36,979 nucleotides of DNA from Chloroflexota bacterium (GCA_003171065.1 PMXQ01000050.1:1-36979), one strand, 5' to 3'. Positions 1 to 7,914 are shown, counted from the stretch's first letter. Numbers and translations: made by a program. Notes: generated by a model not told the origin, from the letters alone.

Positions 1-636
1 CCGACCCCGCCCTCCCAGCTGACCGGCTACGTCTGGCCGCTCGTCAACGCCAGAGTCACGCTGCCCTTCGGGCCGAGCAAGTACGGCGATTTCCTGGTGA
101 ACGGCCAGCTGTTCCACGACGGCGTGGATATGGCCACCCATTGCGGCGACAACGTCATGGCGGCGCACGACGGGGTCGTCCTGACAGCCGGCCGGGACTA
201 CGTCGACTATATGGGCTGGAATGGCGATCTGACCCTCTACAAGAAGAAGTTCTCGTCGCCGGCCCTGAAAGCGTCGCTGCCGGTGGTCATCGTCATCGAC
301 GACCGGGACGGCTATTACAGCATCTACGCCCACGAGTCCCGGGTAACGGTCAAGGTCAACCAGCGCGTTACGGCCGGACAGGTGATCGGATACGAGGGTG
401 CGACCGGGGATGCCACCGGGTGCCACGTCCACTTCGGCCTGTACAGCCCGCTCGAGACGGCGACCTTCGCGAACCTGCCGCAGTACATCAAGGATTACCA
501 CCTCCCGGCCACCGAAACGGCCCGCATAAACCCGCTGCTGGTGCTGCCGTATCGGAACGACGTCACGGAGATGCGGACGCTTCGGCCCGCCGACGCTGCC
601 GCCTGGGCCGCAGCTCACCCTTCGGCGAGTCCATAA
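1..636 (+). CDS. M23 (LytM-type) metallopeptidase, C-terminal part
   Basis: The frame is open from base 1, so the 5' end lies outside the window; 211 codons remain. The visible protein is a peptidase_M23 domain, a zinc-dependent endopeptidase that usually cuts peptidoglycan cross-bridges outside the cytoplasm. The first zinc motif is HDGVD (His at 115-117, Asp at 127-129), matching the family HxGxD pattern. The second is CHVHFG (His at 424-426 and 430-432), the HxH motif. Between them, V-I-D-D-R-D-G-Y-Y-S-I-Y-A-H is the usual core strand. A GTG at 97 lies inside the domain and is not the real start. The gene converges on the HD-domain gene with a 56-base gap. Substrate is not readable; it could be a secreted cell-wall or murein-remodelling enzyme. 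Confidence 0.9.
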   Translation, partial: PTPPSQLTGYVWPLVNARVTLPFGPSKYGDFLVNGQLFHDGVDMATHCGDNVMAAHDGVVLTAGRDYVDYMGWNGDLTLYKKKFSSPALKASLPVVIVIDDRDGYYSIYAHESRVTVKVNQRVTAGQVIGYEGATGDATGCHVHFGLYSPLETATFANLPQYIKDYHLPATETARINPLLVLPYRNDVTEMRTLRPADAAAWAAAHPSASP

Positions 637-692
637 GCCAGAGGGCCGTCTGGCGGTCGGGCGGCGGCGGGCGAGCGGCCGGCGAGCGGCGG

Positions 693-2171
693 TCAGCCGG
701 CGCGGCGATAGCGCCTCGCCACCAGCGAGTACGCGGGCAATCTGCCGAGCGACTGACTGAGCGGCGCCGCGGGCGCGCCGTCCCGGCCCACGATGGCCAG
801 CAGCGAATCGGTGGCCGTGGCGTCGGCCGGGCGGGCGTCGATCTCGGCCAGATCAATGCTCACCAGCCCCGGCGTCACCTGCCCAAGCTCGACCTCTGCC
901 GCAGCTCGCGTCGCCTCGCGTTCCGGCCCCTCGTAGTCGCGGCGCAGTTCGGCCTCGGCGCGCCAGCGCGAACGGCGCAGCAGAATAGCCTGCCAGACCC
1001 GGCCGACTTCAGGCGTGACCGTCCCGTCGCCCGGTGCCGGCTCGTCGGAGAGGGCCTCGCCGCGTGCCCAGAGGGCTGCCTGGTGCAGCAGGGCGTACTC
1101 GTCGAGGTCCGTGTAGTGGCTCAGGGCCTCCGCCGGCGAGGCCCCGCCGAAGATCGCCAGGATGCTCGGCCGGAAGACCTCCGCCAGATCGAGGTCTATC
1201 GCCCGGACCGATCGATGGAAGTAGATCTGCTGATACATGAAGAGCCGCGCCGTCAGGAACATCTCCAGGGCTCCGAGCCCCGGTTCGTAAAGAGACAGCC
1301 CACGCGGGCCGATGAAGCTGTATCGGCGGAGCCGCTCCACGTCGATCGGTCCCGCTGAGACGCCGATGAGGTAGGCGTCGCGCCGGACGTAGTCGAGGTT
1401 GTCGACGGTGAAGACGCCCGACAGCAGGGGCTGCAGCCAGCGCAGCCAGCGCGGCATGCTCGGGTCCGCCAGAGCCGGCTTGGAGACCAGGAACGAGACC
1501 CAGCGGGGATCGATGCGTTCGTCCGCCCTCAGGGCGTCCCGCTCGGGAACGATGCCGGGGGCGCGCCGGATCGCCGCGATAGTGTCGCCCAGCTCGCGCT
1601 CGATGATCAGGGCCGAGAGGTCCTCGTGGGTGAGGCTCTTGCCTCCGCCGCGACGGGGATCGGCGGGGGCGGGGAAGTGGCACAGGACATGCTCGTCGAA
1701 GAAATGGGCGAACGGCCCGTGGCCGACGTCGTGCAGCAGCCCGGCGAGGCGAAGGGTCTCGACGACCAGGCCTTCGGAGGGCGCCACGGCGCTGGGATCC
1801 AAGCCTGCCAGCGCCGTCCGCAGGCTGGGATAGAGCTGGCGGGCCCACAGCCCCGCTTCGTTCATGACGCCCAGGCCATGCGTGAAGCGGCTGTGCTCGG
1901 CCGTGGGGAAGACCCAGCGGGCACTCTGCAGCTGGCTGATGCGGCGCATCCGCTGCAGCCAGGCCGAGTCGAGCAGGTCGCCCTCGGCCGCCTCTTCGGG
2001 CGCCAGGCCGAGCACGCGTGCGCGTTCGGGCGTGAGGCGCTTCGTCAGCTCGATGTAGCCGTGGATCGGGTCGCTGACGAGGTTGACGGCCCACATCTGC
2101 GGATGGGCCTGTCCATCAGTGGGCGGGCCGTCATGCTCGGTGACTCGCGCGGGGGCCGGCTTCAACTCCAT
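693..2171 (-). CDS. HD-domain phosphohydrolase (dNTPase-like, COG1078)
   Basis: The product is 492 aa. Two stretches typify this HD family, related to dGTPase and SAMHD1: H-S-R-F-T-H-G-L-G near residue 95, and L-L-H-D-V-G-H-G-P-F-A-H near residue 145, which carries the metal-binding HD pair. The N-terminus (V-S-D-P-I-H-G-Y-I-E-L) is also characteristic. Relatives hydrolyse deoxynucleoside triphosphates or other nucleotides in the cytoplasm; the substrate here is inferred only by family. I chose ATG 2171, although the frame stays open further upstream, because TACGCT lies exactly 6 nt before it and the homology begins just after. It is 55 bases downstream of the WYL regulator stop on the same strand, so it may be read from its own promoter and through from that unit. 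Confidence 0.85.
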   Translation of the reverse strand: MELKPAPARVTEHDGPPTDGQAHPQMWAVNLVSDPIHGYIELTKRLTPERARVLGLAPEEAAEGDLLDSAWLQRMRRISQLQSARWVFPTAEHSRFTHGLGVMNEAGLWARQLYPSLRTALAGLDPSAVAPSEGLVVETLRLAGLLHDVGHGPFAHFFDEHVLCHFPAPADPRRGGGKSLTHEDLSALIIERELGDTIAAIRRAPGIVPERDALRADERIDPRWVSFLVSKPALADPSMPRWLRWLQPLLSGVFTVDNLDYVRRDAYLIGVSAGPIDVERLRRYSFIGPRGLSLYEPGLGALEMFLTARLFMYQQIYFHRSVRAIDLDLAEVFRPSILAIFGGASPAEALSHYTDLDEYALLHQAALWARGEALSDEPAPGDGTVTPEVGRVWQAILLRRSRWRAEAELRRDYEGPEREATRAAAEVELGQVTPGLVSIDLAEIDARPADATATDSLLAIVGRDGAPAAPLSQSLGRLPAYSLVARRYRRAG

Positions 2172-2183
2172 GGGACAAGCGTA
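2172..2183 (-). promoter_or_regulatory. -10 box of a leaderless promoter for the HD gene
   Basis: On the minus strand TACGCT (2183-2178) is followed by 6 nt and ATG 2171, so transcription would begin at or next to the start codon. No Shine-Dalgarno is visible. The -35 is not clear. Confidence 0.5.
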
Positions 2184-2226
2184 GCCTCCCGCGAGCCGGG
2201 CTACCGCGCGACTGGGCTGCCGGGCC

Positions 2227-3405
2227 TCAGTACCGCGCCGCCGCCGCCCGGTAGGTGGCTGCCACCTCGTCCCGCAGCTCCGGGGGCGCCAGCACCTCGA
2301 CCTGCGCGCCCCACTCCAGGATCCAGCGCCGGATCTCCAGTGTGCCCGAAACCCGGCAGCGCCAGAGCACGCTGCCATCGGCCTCGCGCGTGACCTGCTC
2401 CGTCGGATGCCATGTCGTCTCGGTCACCAGGCCGGCGATCGCGGGGTCGAAACGAAGCACGACCTCCACCTCCTCCTGATCGGCGATGACGCCCCAGGCC
2501 CGACCCAGGCCCTCCTGCACCAGGCGCGGTTCGGGCGGCTCGAAAGTATCGGGCGTCAGCGAGAGCTCCAGGATCCGCTGCAGCTTGAAGGTGCGAATCG
2601 CGTCGCGCGACTCGTCGAAGCCCATCAGATAGAGCGCCCGCGTCGTCGCCGACGCTTCCAGCAAGTAGGGGTGGACACGCGATCGTCGCGGCGGCCGGCC
2701 GGGACTGTAAGTGGCGGCGTCGTAGACAAGCTCGACGACCCGCCGCTCGGCCCAGGCGCGGGCCAGAGTCCGCAGATTACGTGTCAACTGCTCATCGGGC
2801 GGCCGGCTCGCCAGGACGTCGATCGTCCGCTCCAGGTGCCGCGCGACGACGGGCGGCAGGATCTCCGCCAGCTTCTGGAACGCGGCGCCCATGTCGGGTT
2901 CGTAATGGTCGGCGAACTGGGCCGTCAGCCGCGCCGCGAGGAAGAAGGCCACGGCCTCGTCCAGCGTGAGGCGTAGCGGAGGAAGGAACGCCCCTTCGAC
3001 GATCCCCCATTTGCCGGCCTCACTCCACAGCGGGATCTCGATCTCGCCCTCCAGCGCCTGGAGGTCGCGATAGACGGTTCGCCTGGACATGCCCACAAAG
3101 CCGGCAATCGCGTCGGGAGTGGCGCCTTCGGGGTGGGCCTGCAGGTAGCGAATGACGCGATAGAAGCGGGCCAGCCGATCGTGCTTGGCGGAGGCTCGAT
3201 CGGGTCCACGATCGAAGGTCTGTCCGGACGCCGGGGCGGGCGAGGACGCCGGCGCGCGGGCGGAGGCCCACCTGGCGGCGGAACCCGGTGCGCGGTCGGG
3301 GTCGCGCGGCGCCGGGGCGGGCGAGGACGCCGGCGCGCGGGCGGAGGCCCGCTCCGGGGCCGGGCCGATCACCCGGTCGGGGTCGCGCGGCGCGGTCGGC
3401 GTCAT
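2227..3405 (-). CDS. HTH-WYL domain transcriptional regulator
   Basis: The product is 392 aa. After a Pro/Ala/Ser-rich, probably disordered N-terminal stretch of about 65 residues comes a winged helix (H-P-E-G-A-T-P-D-A-I-A then M-S-R-R-T-V-Y-R-D-L-Q-A-L). A WYL ligand-sensing domain follows in the second half (R-V-H-P-Y-L-L-E, then A-L-Y-L-M-G-F-D and I-R-T-F-K-L-Q-R-I). WYL regulators bind DNA and respond to nucleic acid or nucleotide ligands. ATG 3405 is chosen because it overlaps the stop of the upstream membrane gene (ATGA), implying translational coupling; the frame is open 60 codons further up, but that stretch lies inside the neighbour. The N-terminal linker contains an 81-bp tandem duplication (3230-3391). 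The target is unknown; autoregulation of the two-gene unit is a reasonable guess. Confidence 0.85.
   Translation of the reverse strand: MTPTAPRDPDRVIGPAPERASARAPASSPAPAPRDPDRAPGSAARWASARAPASSPAPASGQTFDRGPDRASAKHDRLARFYRVIRYLQAHPEGATPDAIAGFVGMSRRTVYRDLQALEGEIEIPLWSEAGKWGIVEGAFLPPLRLTLDEAVAFFLAARLTAQFADHYEPDMGAAFQKLAEILPPVVARHLERTIDVLASRPPDEQLTRNLRTLARAWAERRVVELVYDAATYSPGRPPRRSRVHPYLLEASATTRALYLMGFDESRDAIRTFKLQRILELSLTPDTFEPPEPRLVQEGLGRAWGVIADQEEVEVVLRFDPAIAGLVTETTWHPTEQVTREADGSVLWRCRVSGTLEIRRWILEWGAQVEVLAPPELRDEVAATYRAAAARY
3230..3391. repeat. 81-bp in-frame tandem duplication in the WYL regulator linker
   Basis: Units 3230-3310 and 3311-3391 are offset by exactly 81 bases (27 codons). The first 40 bases and the last about 19 bases are nearly identical and the middle has diverged. 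Each unit encodes a 27-residue stretch beginning P-R-D-P-D-R and ending S-A-R-A-P-A-S-S-P-A-P. Confidence 0.85.
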
Positions 3406-4592
3406 TGCCCGGTCGTCGGCGGCGAGATGCTGACGGGCTGGCCCCGGTCGGTCGCCGTGAGCTTGATCTGGACCGTCGCGAGCAGGCCGTGGGGCAGGAT
3501 CTCCTGGGCGTTTCCGTTGATCGAGCCACTGATCATCCCGATTTCGCCATCGCCGAAGACCCAGTAGTCGATCTCGCCGCGCCACGTCGCCAGACTCGCG
3601 TCGCCGACCAGCCAGACGACCTGCGGGAACGACGCTTCGAAGGTCGCCCCGTCGATCGCCACTCGGCAGTGGCGGGCACGTGCCCCTTCCACGTACTCGA
3701 GCCCGAAATCCTCGGCCGTCGCGCGGTTCCCGGGAGAGAGGGCCTGGGCGGAAGCCGTGCTATCGACCAGGTCCGAGTCGAGCGAGGCGTACGAGACGCT
3801 GCTCCAGCCCTGTCCGGGAGCCAGCTGCCATGCCGCAGAGCCGACTCGGATGGCGCCGAACTCGCCGAAGAGGTCGCTGCGCACGACCTGCGCCGTCCAG
3901 TCGACGTCGCCGCCGGAGCGCTGCCCGGTCAGCTCCACGGAGCCGATGGAACGCGAGTCGACGTTGCCCCAGACGTCGAGCACCAGCTGAGCCGTTGCCG
4001 CAGGCTGCAACGTCTGGTCACATTGGGGAGGCGTGAGCGCCGCGGAGGTGGGGCCGAACGGCGAATAGACGGCCGGTTTGCCGCTCAGCGCGGCGTTGTC
4101 GGCCAGGCTGACGCCGGCGAAAGCGCCTCCGATGAGCGTGGTCGTTACCAGCGCGAAGCCGATCGAGGCGGCCAGCCGTTTGCGGCCGATGCCAGTTTCG
4201 GCGATCAGCTGGCGGCTCACGCCCAGGCCGGCGAAGAGGCTCGTGGCGAGCAGCGCCACGGCCCATGGGTAGACGACCTCGACGGATGGCAGCAGCGGCT
4301 CGGACGTGCGCGCCAGAACCTGCACGGTGACGCTCACGATCGAAGGCACCAGCAGCAGCCCCGCCACGAGGCCGATCCAGAACACCCCGGCGGAGCCGCG
4401 GTTGCTCGTCACCAGCGGCGGCCACACGACCGGGGCTACGGCAACGAGGAGAGGCAGCGCGGCGGTAACGCCCACCAGCAGGTCCCATGGGCCGCCCGGT
4501 CGGTAGCCGATCAGAACGATGCCTCCGCCCGCGGCCCAAAGGACGGTGAGGGCGACGGCCAGGAGCCGAAGCTCGAAAAGGCGGACGCGCAC
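3402..4592 (-). CDS. Unknown membrane protein, five N-terminal helices and an exported C-terminal domain
   Basis: The product is 396 aa and I do not recognise a family. Hydrophobic segments lie near residues 9-30, 37-58, 68-92, 105-125 and 137-163. A soluble, polar region of about 230 residues then runs to the end, with a Cys near the membrane (P-P-Q-C-D) and another at A-R-H-C-R. The C-terminal region is beta-like and probably extracytoplasmic. The GTG start at 4592 has TAGACT 6 nt upstream and no Shine-Dalgarno. Its TGA overlaps the ATG of the WYL regulator, so the two are made together, and the membrane protein may supply or sense the signal that the regulator handles. That link is inference from coupling alone. 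Confidence 0.7.
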   Translation of the reverse strand: MRVRLFELRLLAVALTVLWAAGGGIVLIGYRPGGPWDLLVGVTAALPLLVAVAPVVWPPLVTSNRGSAGVFWIGLVAGLLLVPSIVSVTVQVLARTSEPLLPSVEVVYPWAVALLATSLFAGLGVSRQLIAETGIGRKRLAASIGFALVTTTLIGGAFAGVSLADNAALSGKPAVYSPFGPTSAALTPPQCDQTLQPAATAQLVLDVWGNVDSRSIGSVELTGQRSGGDVDWTAQVVRSDLFGEFGAIRVGSAAWQLAPGQGWSSVSYASLDSDLVDSTASAQALSPGNRATAEDFGLEYVEGARARHCRVAIDGATFEASFPQVVWLVGDASLATWRGEIDYWVFGDGEIGMISGSINGNAQEILPHGLLATVQIKLTATDRGQPVSISPPTTGQ

Positions 4593-4604
4593 GCCCGCAG
4601 TCTA
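4593..4604 (-). promoter_or_regulatory. -10 box of a leaderless promoter for the membrane/WYL unit
   Basis: TAGACT (minus strand, 4604-4599) is separated by 6 nt (GCGGGC) from GTG 4592. The same GGGCTAGACTG string recurs on the plus strand at about 15680, in front of the transhydrogenase operon. Confidence 0.5.
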
Positions 4605-5132
4605 GCCCGGATCCACCGGATCGCCGCTTGCATCTAGCTCGGTTAGCCGGCGCATTCCGGCGTTGGCTCCTGCGCTTCTCGCTCACGCACGTTGAATTGC
4701 GGATGCTCGTCGCCGCCTTGGCCTGCGCTCGTCGGCCCGACGATCTGCGTCGCGTGACCGGTGGATCCGGGTCTGGCGGCGAAACGGGCCCGCCGGAGCA
4801 GGCCGTCCCCGGCGGCCGGCGCACGTCAGGCCGCGCCTGTCAGGCCGTCCCTGGCGGGCCGAGCCTGACAGGAGGGCCCGGCGGCCGGCGCCGGCCCCGC
4901 CTACGTGGGTAGCGCTCACCGGAACCACCTAATCCGAACGAACCATTCGTGGACCGCAAGTACCTGGGACCTTAGGCCGTGCGGGGTATCGTGCCCGGCC
5001 GCGCCGGCGCCGACCCTTCCGGTACGGACGGCTGGAGCCAGGCCGGATCCACACCGGTCAGGGGCGATCCCGCGGATTCGGGCCAAGGCTTTGGTCGCCG
5101 ATACCACAGCGAAGGGTCGAAAGGCTAGCGAG
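4605..5132. other. Repeat-rich intergenic region
   Basis: No convincing gene lies here. It contains two or three copies of a CCGGATCCACCGG-type motif (4606-4620, inverted at 4756-4772, and a variant at 5043-5059). Two copies of a near-identical 17-base GC-rich direct repeat sit at 4799-4815 and 4841-4857. A perfect 10-bp inverted repeat, CCTGTCAGGC (4836-4845) against GCCTGACAGG (4863-4872), has no T-run after it. The short ORFs here have no homology I can see and no ribosome site. Confidence 0.6.
4836..4872. repeat. Perfect 10-bp inverted repeat
   Basis: CCTGTCAGGC at 4836-4845 is the reverse complement of 4863-4872, with a 17-base loop. It could be an RNA hairpin or an operator. No U-tract follows, so a standard terminator is unlikely. 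Confidence 0.7.
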
Positions 5133-5546
5133 ATGACGGGCAAGGCGGACCACCCGAGCGCAGACGACGCCGGGCAAACGGCAGGACGGCAGACGCCCTC
5201 CCGCGCGCGTGCCGCACGAAACTCGCAGGCGACGCCGGTGCCCATCGGCATCGACCCATCCGCGCCGATCCCCGAGCCGCTCGCCGACGAGACCACCGTC
5301 GCACCGGCGTCCGCCATGGCGCCGGACGTGCTCCCGCGAACGATCAAGACCCAGGCGTCGTATCGCCAGCTCGTCTCAAGCGGGCTCACCGGCGCCGAGG
5401 CTGCGGGCCTGATCGGCTACGTCTCCGGTCTGCCGGCGAACGTCTCGCCCTGGACAATGACCCAGATCAATCGACTGCTGTTCCTCCGAGCGCTCTACAA
5501 CGAAGCCAGATGGGGCGAAGCCGAGCGAAAGCCGGCCGCCGACTGA
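5133..5546 (+). CDS. Small hypothetical protein with a conserved-looking C-terminus
   Basis: The product is 137 aa from ATG 5133. The first about 70 residues are polar, Ala/Pro-rich and probably disordered. The last about 60 (T-I-K-T-Q-A-S-Y-R-Q-L-V, then G-L-T-G-A-E-A-A-G-L-I-G-Y-V-S-G-L, then W-T-M-T-Q-I-N-R-L-L-F-L-R) look like a small helical domain resembling a helix-turn-helix-like substrate-adaptor fold. I do not recognise the family. An upstream GTG/ATG in frame (from 4905) is possible, but that stretch looks non-coding. Upstream of the ATG only a weak purine run (GAAGGG, AAAGG) is present. It stands alone between the repeat-rich region and the SAM hydrolase. Confidence 0.6.
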   Translation: MTGKADHPSADDAGQTAGRQTPSRARAARNSQATPVPIGIDPSAPIPEPLADETTVAPASAMAPDVLPRTIKTQASYRQLVSSGLTGAEAAGLIGYVSGLPANVSPWTMTQINRLLFLRALYNEARWGEAERKPAAD

Positions 5547-5701
5547 TCGATCGATCGCCCGATCGGGCGGCGGCGACCACTCCGCACCTGCCCCGGCACG
5601 ACAACTGAAGAGAGCCCGCAGTTTCGAGGTCTCCCTCCTCCACTTCGAAACCGGCCTCGGACGTTTGCTGCGCGAGGTTCGCGGCGTCGCAGCGCCGGGG
5701 C

Positions 5702-5714
5702 TACCATGCTGCCC
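5702..5714 (+). promoter_or_regulatory. -10 box deciding the start of the SAM hydrolase
   Basis: TACCAT (5702-5707) lies 7 nt before GTG 5715. The ATG at 5706 falls inside this box and would sit at or before the transcript start, which argues for GTG 5715. Confidence 0.45.
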
Positions 5715-6551
5715 GTGGCTGAGCCCTTGGTTTCGCTCTTGACCGACTTCGGCCTGGCCGATCCGTCGGTGGCGGCCTGCAAGGGCGTCATTCTGCGCAT
5801 CAACCCCGACGTCCGGCTCATCGACATCAGCCACGGCATTGCCCGCCACTGCATAGCCCACGGCGCCGCGATCCTGTGGGCCGCTCTGCCATACCTTCCC
5901 GCGGGCGTTCATCTCGCAGCCGTGGACCCCGGCGTTGGGACCGAACGGCGGGCCATCGCGCTGCGCACCGGTCGCGGGGACCACCTCGTGGGGCCGGACA
6001 ACGGCCTGCTGCTGCCCGCCGCCGAGCGGCTCGGCGGGATCGTGGCGGCTCACCTGCTCGAGGCTCGGGCCTACCGCCTCGCCACAGTCAGCCGAACCTT
6101 CCACGCCCGGGACGTCTTCGCTCCCGCCGCCGCGTACCTCACCAGGGGAGTGGCGCTGGACGCCTTCGGGCCGGCGCTCGACCCCGCTTCGCTGGTCCGT
6201 CTGGAGACACCCGCGCCGGAGCACTCCGCCGGCTATCTGGACGCGAGCGTCGCCTTCGTGGATACCTGGGGCAACGTTCAGCTCATGGCCGAGCCGGCAG
6301 ATCTGGAGGCGGCCATTGGACGGGTGTCGAGCGGCGACGAACTGAGAGTCGAAGCGGCGGACGGGTCCTCGCTTGACGGCCCGAACGGGATCGAACTGCG
6401 CTGGCGACTCACGTACGGCGAGGCCGAGCCCGGCGAACCGCTCATCTGCCTGGACTCATACGGGCGTCTTGCGCTGGCGGTCAATCTGCAGAGCGCGGCC
6501 GAGAAGTACGGCCTCGAGGCCGATCGCCGGCTGCGAATCAGACGCCGCTGA
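5715..6551 (+). CDS. SAM hydrolase (DUF62, SAM hydroxide adenosyltransferase)
   Basis: The product is 278 aa from GTG 5715 (281 from ATG 5706). Family signatures are all present: S-L-L-T-D-F-G near the N-terminus, A-V-D-P-G-V-G-T-E-R-R, V-G-P-D-N-G-L-L, and T-F-H-A-R-D-V-F-A-P-A-A. This fold is shared with fluorinases and chlorinases, but the DUF62 branch uses hydroxide from water to split S-adenosylmethionine into adenosine and methionine. I see no insertion like the halogenases carry. The C-terminal domain (D-T-W-G-N-V-Q-L then D-S-Y-G-R-L-A-L) is the usual beta domain. The physiological purpose in the family is poorly known. It appears monocistronic and is followed by repeat-bearing non-coding DNA. 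Confidence 0.9.
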   Translation: MAEPLVSLLTDFGLADPSVAACKGVILRINPDVRLIDISHGIARHCIAHGAAILWAALPYLPAGVHLAAVDPGVGTERRAIALRTGRGDHLVGPDNGLLLPAAERLGGIVAAHLLEARAYRLATVSRTFHARDVFAPAAAYLTRGVALDAFGPALDPASLVRLETPAPEHSAGYLDASVAFVDTWGNVQLMAEPADLEAAIGRVSSGDELRVEAADGSSLDGPNGIELRWRLTYGEAEPGEPLICLDSYGRLALAVNLQSAAEKYGLEADRRLRIRRR

Positions 6552-6604
6552 GCTCCTCGTCCCGACGCGGGAACGGGCGCGCGGCGTCTGGCGTCGGGGC
6601 AAAT

Positions 6605-6667
6605 GCGGCACGGACGGTGCGCCTGGCGGCACGGACGGTGCGCCTGGCGGCACGGACGGTGCGCCTG
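6605..6667. repeat. Three exact tandem copies of a 21-bp unit
   Basis: Copies lie at 6605-6625, 6626-6646 and 6647-6667, each beginning GCGGCACGGACGGTGC. They directly abut with no spacer, so this is not a CRISPR array. The 21-base period would be in frame if translated, but no gene is apparent. Confidence 0.9.
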
Positions 6668-6699
6668 GCGGCGCTGACGTCCTGCACGGGCAAAAGCAA

Positions 6700-6777
6700 A
6701 CGCCCGAAGGAACCTTCTCGCTGCGTGGGTTTTGATGTCATCGCCGCCACTAGCAGTCGCTCGACCCCTTCGGGCGT
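6700..6777. repeat. 11-bp perfect inverted repeat enclosing 56 bases
   Basis: ACGCCCGAAGG (6700-6710) is the exact reverse complement of 6767-6777. The enclosed segment is less GC-rich and contains further short pairings (GGGT/ACCC). It is compatible with the closing stem of a structured RNA or with the ends of a short palindromic element. Confidence 0.6.
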
Positions 6778-6992
6778 GCTCAACACGCTACAGACGGGCG
6801 GGTCCCTCGTTCAATCGGGTTCTCCACCTAGATCCCATTTCGGGCAGGCGATTTGTCCACCGTTCATCCACCGTCCTTGCCCGATTCGTGGACGAGCCCG
6901 CCGGCGCGGAACGGCCCGAAACAGCCCCGGCCCGGACTCGGGCGGCCCAAAACGGAAAGGGAACGAATGAGTGAGCGATCGACCGGAAGAGC

Positions 6993-7556
6993 CTAGGCGG
7001 TCGACCCGCCGGTCTCGAAGCGCATCCGCGTCTCGATCCCGATCGCGGCCGGGATCCACGCCTCTTCGGCAATAGGCGCGACCAGGGCGTTGGCAAGGAT
7101 CCGCAGCGTGCCAGGCGGGACCGGGAAGATGGCCGCATCGGTGCCGGCAGAGGCCCAAACCACCGGGTATGGGCACAGATCCGGATCCATCACGATGCGG
7201 ACATCGTGGCCGTGGCCGAAGGGCGGGATCCCGCCGATCGAGAAGCCGGTGAGGTCGCGCGCCTCACGAGCAGTAGCTCGCCGGATGGCGGCCTCGCCGG
7301 TGACCGCGGCCAGCTGCGCGAGATCCACCCGGTTGCGCCCGGAGACCAGACACACGATCGGGACCAGTCGTCCGCCGGCCCGCGGCGCGACGAAGACGAG
7401 CGACTTGACGATCTGCCCCAGGTCCGCGCCAACGACCGCGGCCGCCTCTTCGGCGGTGTGCGTCGAGTCGTCGAAGATGGTTATGTCCAGCTTGACGCCC
7501 TTGCGGGACGCTGCCTGGACAACGCGCTGGATTGCTGGGTGCGACAGGTCGCTCAC
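6993..7556 (-). CDS. YbaK/ProX-type aminoacyl-tRNA deacylase
   Basis: The product is 187 aa, close to the 150-180 usual for free-standing YbaK-family proteins. These hydrolyse mischarged tRNAs such as Cys-tRNA(Pro) or Ala-tRNA(Pro) in the cytoplasm. Typical features are the N-terminal T-A-E-E-A-A-A-V-V-G, then I-V-K-S-L-V-F carrying the conserved Lys, L-V-S-G-R-N-R-V-D, and G-G-I-P-P-F-G-H near residue 110. A central V-M-D-P-D-L follows. GTG 7556 has TAGATT 7 nt upstream and no Shine-Dalgarno. Which tRNA it edits cannot be read from the sequence. Confidence 0.88.
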   Translation of the reverse strand: MSDLSHPAIQRVVQAASRKGVKLDITIFDDSTHTAEEAAAVVGADLGQIVKSLVFVAPRAGGRLVPIVCLVSGRNRVDLAQLAAVTGEAAIRRATAREARDLTGFSIGGIPPFGHGHDVRIVMDPDLCPYPVVWASAGTDAAIFPVPPGTLRILANALVAPIAEEAWIPAAIGIETRMRFETGGSTA

Positions 7557-7569
7557 GGCTCGAAATCTA
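7557..7569 (-). promoter_or_regulatory. -10 box of a leaderless promoter for the YbaK gene
   Basis: On the minus strand TAGATT (7569-7564) is followed by 7 nt and GTG 7556. Confidence 0.45.
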
Positions 7570-7796
7570 CCATGCGTTCGACTTGGTTTCCTTGAGAGTA
7601 TCGGCGGGTGGGATGCGATCCAACAGTCGGAGGACGCGGTCCCTCAACTAAAGGACCCCAATCGTGCGCCTTTGGTTCCCAGACTTTCTGTAGTCAATTC
7701 GTCGCATACGGTACTTTGGATCGTAGCTGCCAGAACCATTCTTCGCACGGCTTCTGCGCAACTCGGAACCGGGCTGGCGAGGGTCCCTCGCGCGGG
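7570..7796. other. Non-coding region upstream of the thiamine operon
   Basis: This divergent region between the YbaK gene and the thiamine promoter is less GC-rich than its neighbours. I see no gene in it and no clear operator. Confidence 0.5.
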
Positions 7797-7804
7797 TGTA
7801 GAGT
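7797..7804 (+). promoter_or_regulatory. Extended -10 promoter of the thiamine operon
   Basis: TGTAGAGT is an extended -10 element (TG plus TAGAGT at 7799-7804). The TPP aptamer begins about 20 bases downstream, the distance expected of a riboswitch transcript. No strong -35 is seen; CTGGCG lies at roughly the right place. The same TGTAGAGTC string occurs near 12429 and 22839. Confidence 0.55.
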
Positions 7805-7824
7805 CACCGGACAACTGAACAAAG

Positions 7825-7914
7825 ACAGGGGAGCGCCGGCGCGGCGCTGAGAGTGCGGAGCTAGATCCGCAGACCCTTGGAACCTGATCCGGATCATGCC
7901 GGCGAAGGGAGTCA
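7825..7914 (+). ncRNA. TPP riboswitch (THI element)
   Basis: The aptamer shows the conserved THI-box parts in order. ACAGGGGAGC opens it, with a P2/P3 stem (AGCGCC pairing GGCGCT), followed by CTGAGAGTGCGG. A local hairpin TGCGGA/TCCGCA comes next, then GACCC, and the signature ACCTGATCCGGATCATGCC closes with GGCGAAGGGAG. It binds thiamine pyrophosphate and lowers expression of the downstream genes. A terminator-like hairpin that contains the next ribosome site begins 10 bases later, so control may be at transcription, translation or both. Confidence 0.97.

Larger units (their letters stand above)
6552..6992. other. Intergenic region with tandem and inverted repeats
   Basis: No gene is supported in these 441 bases between convergent neighbours. 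They hold three 21-bp tandem repeats (6605-6667), an 11-bp perfect inverted repeat enclosing 56 bases (6700-6777), and a 7-bp inverted repeat TCGGGCA/TGCCCGA (6840-6846, 6878-6884) around a doubled TCCACCGT. The structures suggest a non-coding RNA or a decayed element; no name fits. Confidence 0.6.

Noticed and set aside
141-1358. Long plus-strand ORF of 405 codons
   Set aside because: It runs antisense to, and in another frame from, the M23 and HD genes, is Arg/Gly-rich with no family signature, and is a GC-rich shadow.
3288-4637. 449-codon plus-strand ORF
   Set aside because: Antisense to the membrane protein and the regulator, with no family match.
5715-6551. Fluorinase or chlorinase identity
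   Set aside because: Fold and motifs fit the DUF62 SAM hydrolase branch, and I see no halogenase-type insertion.
6605-6667. Possible CRISPR array
   Set aside because: The repeats abut directly with no spacers and no cas genes are near.
6805-6830. GTTCAATC resembling a tRNA T-loop
   Set aside because: The flanking bases do not pair into a T-stem and there is no acceptor or anticodon arm.
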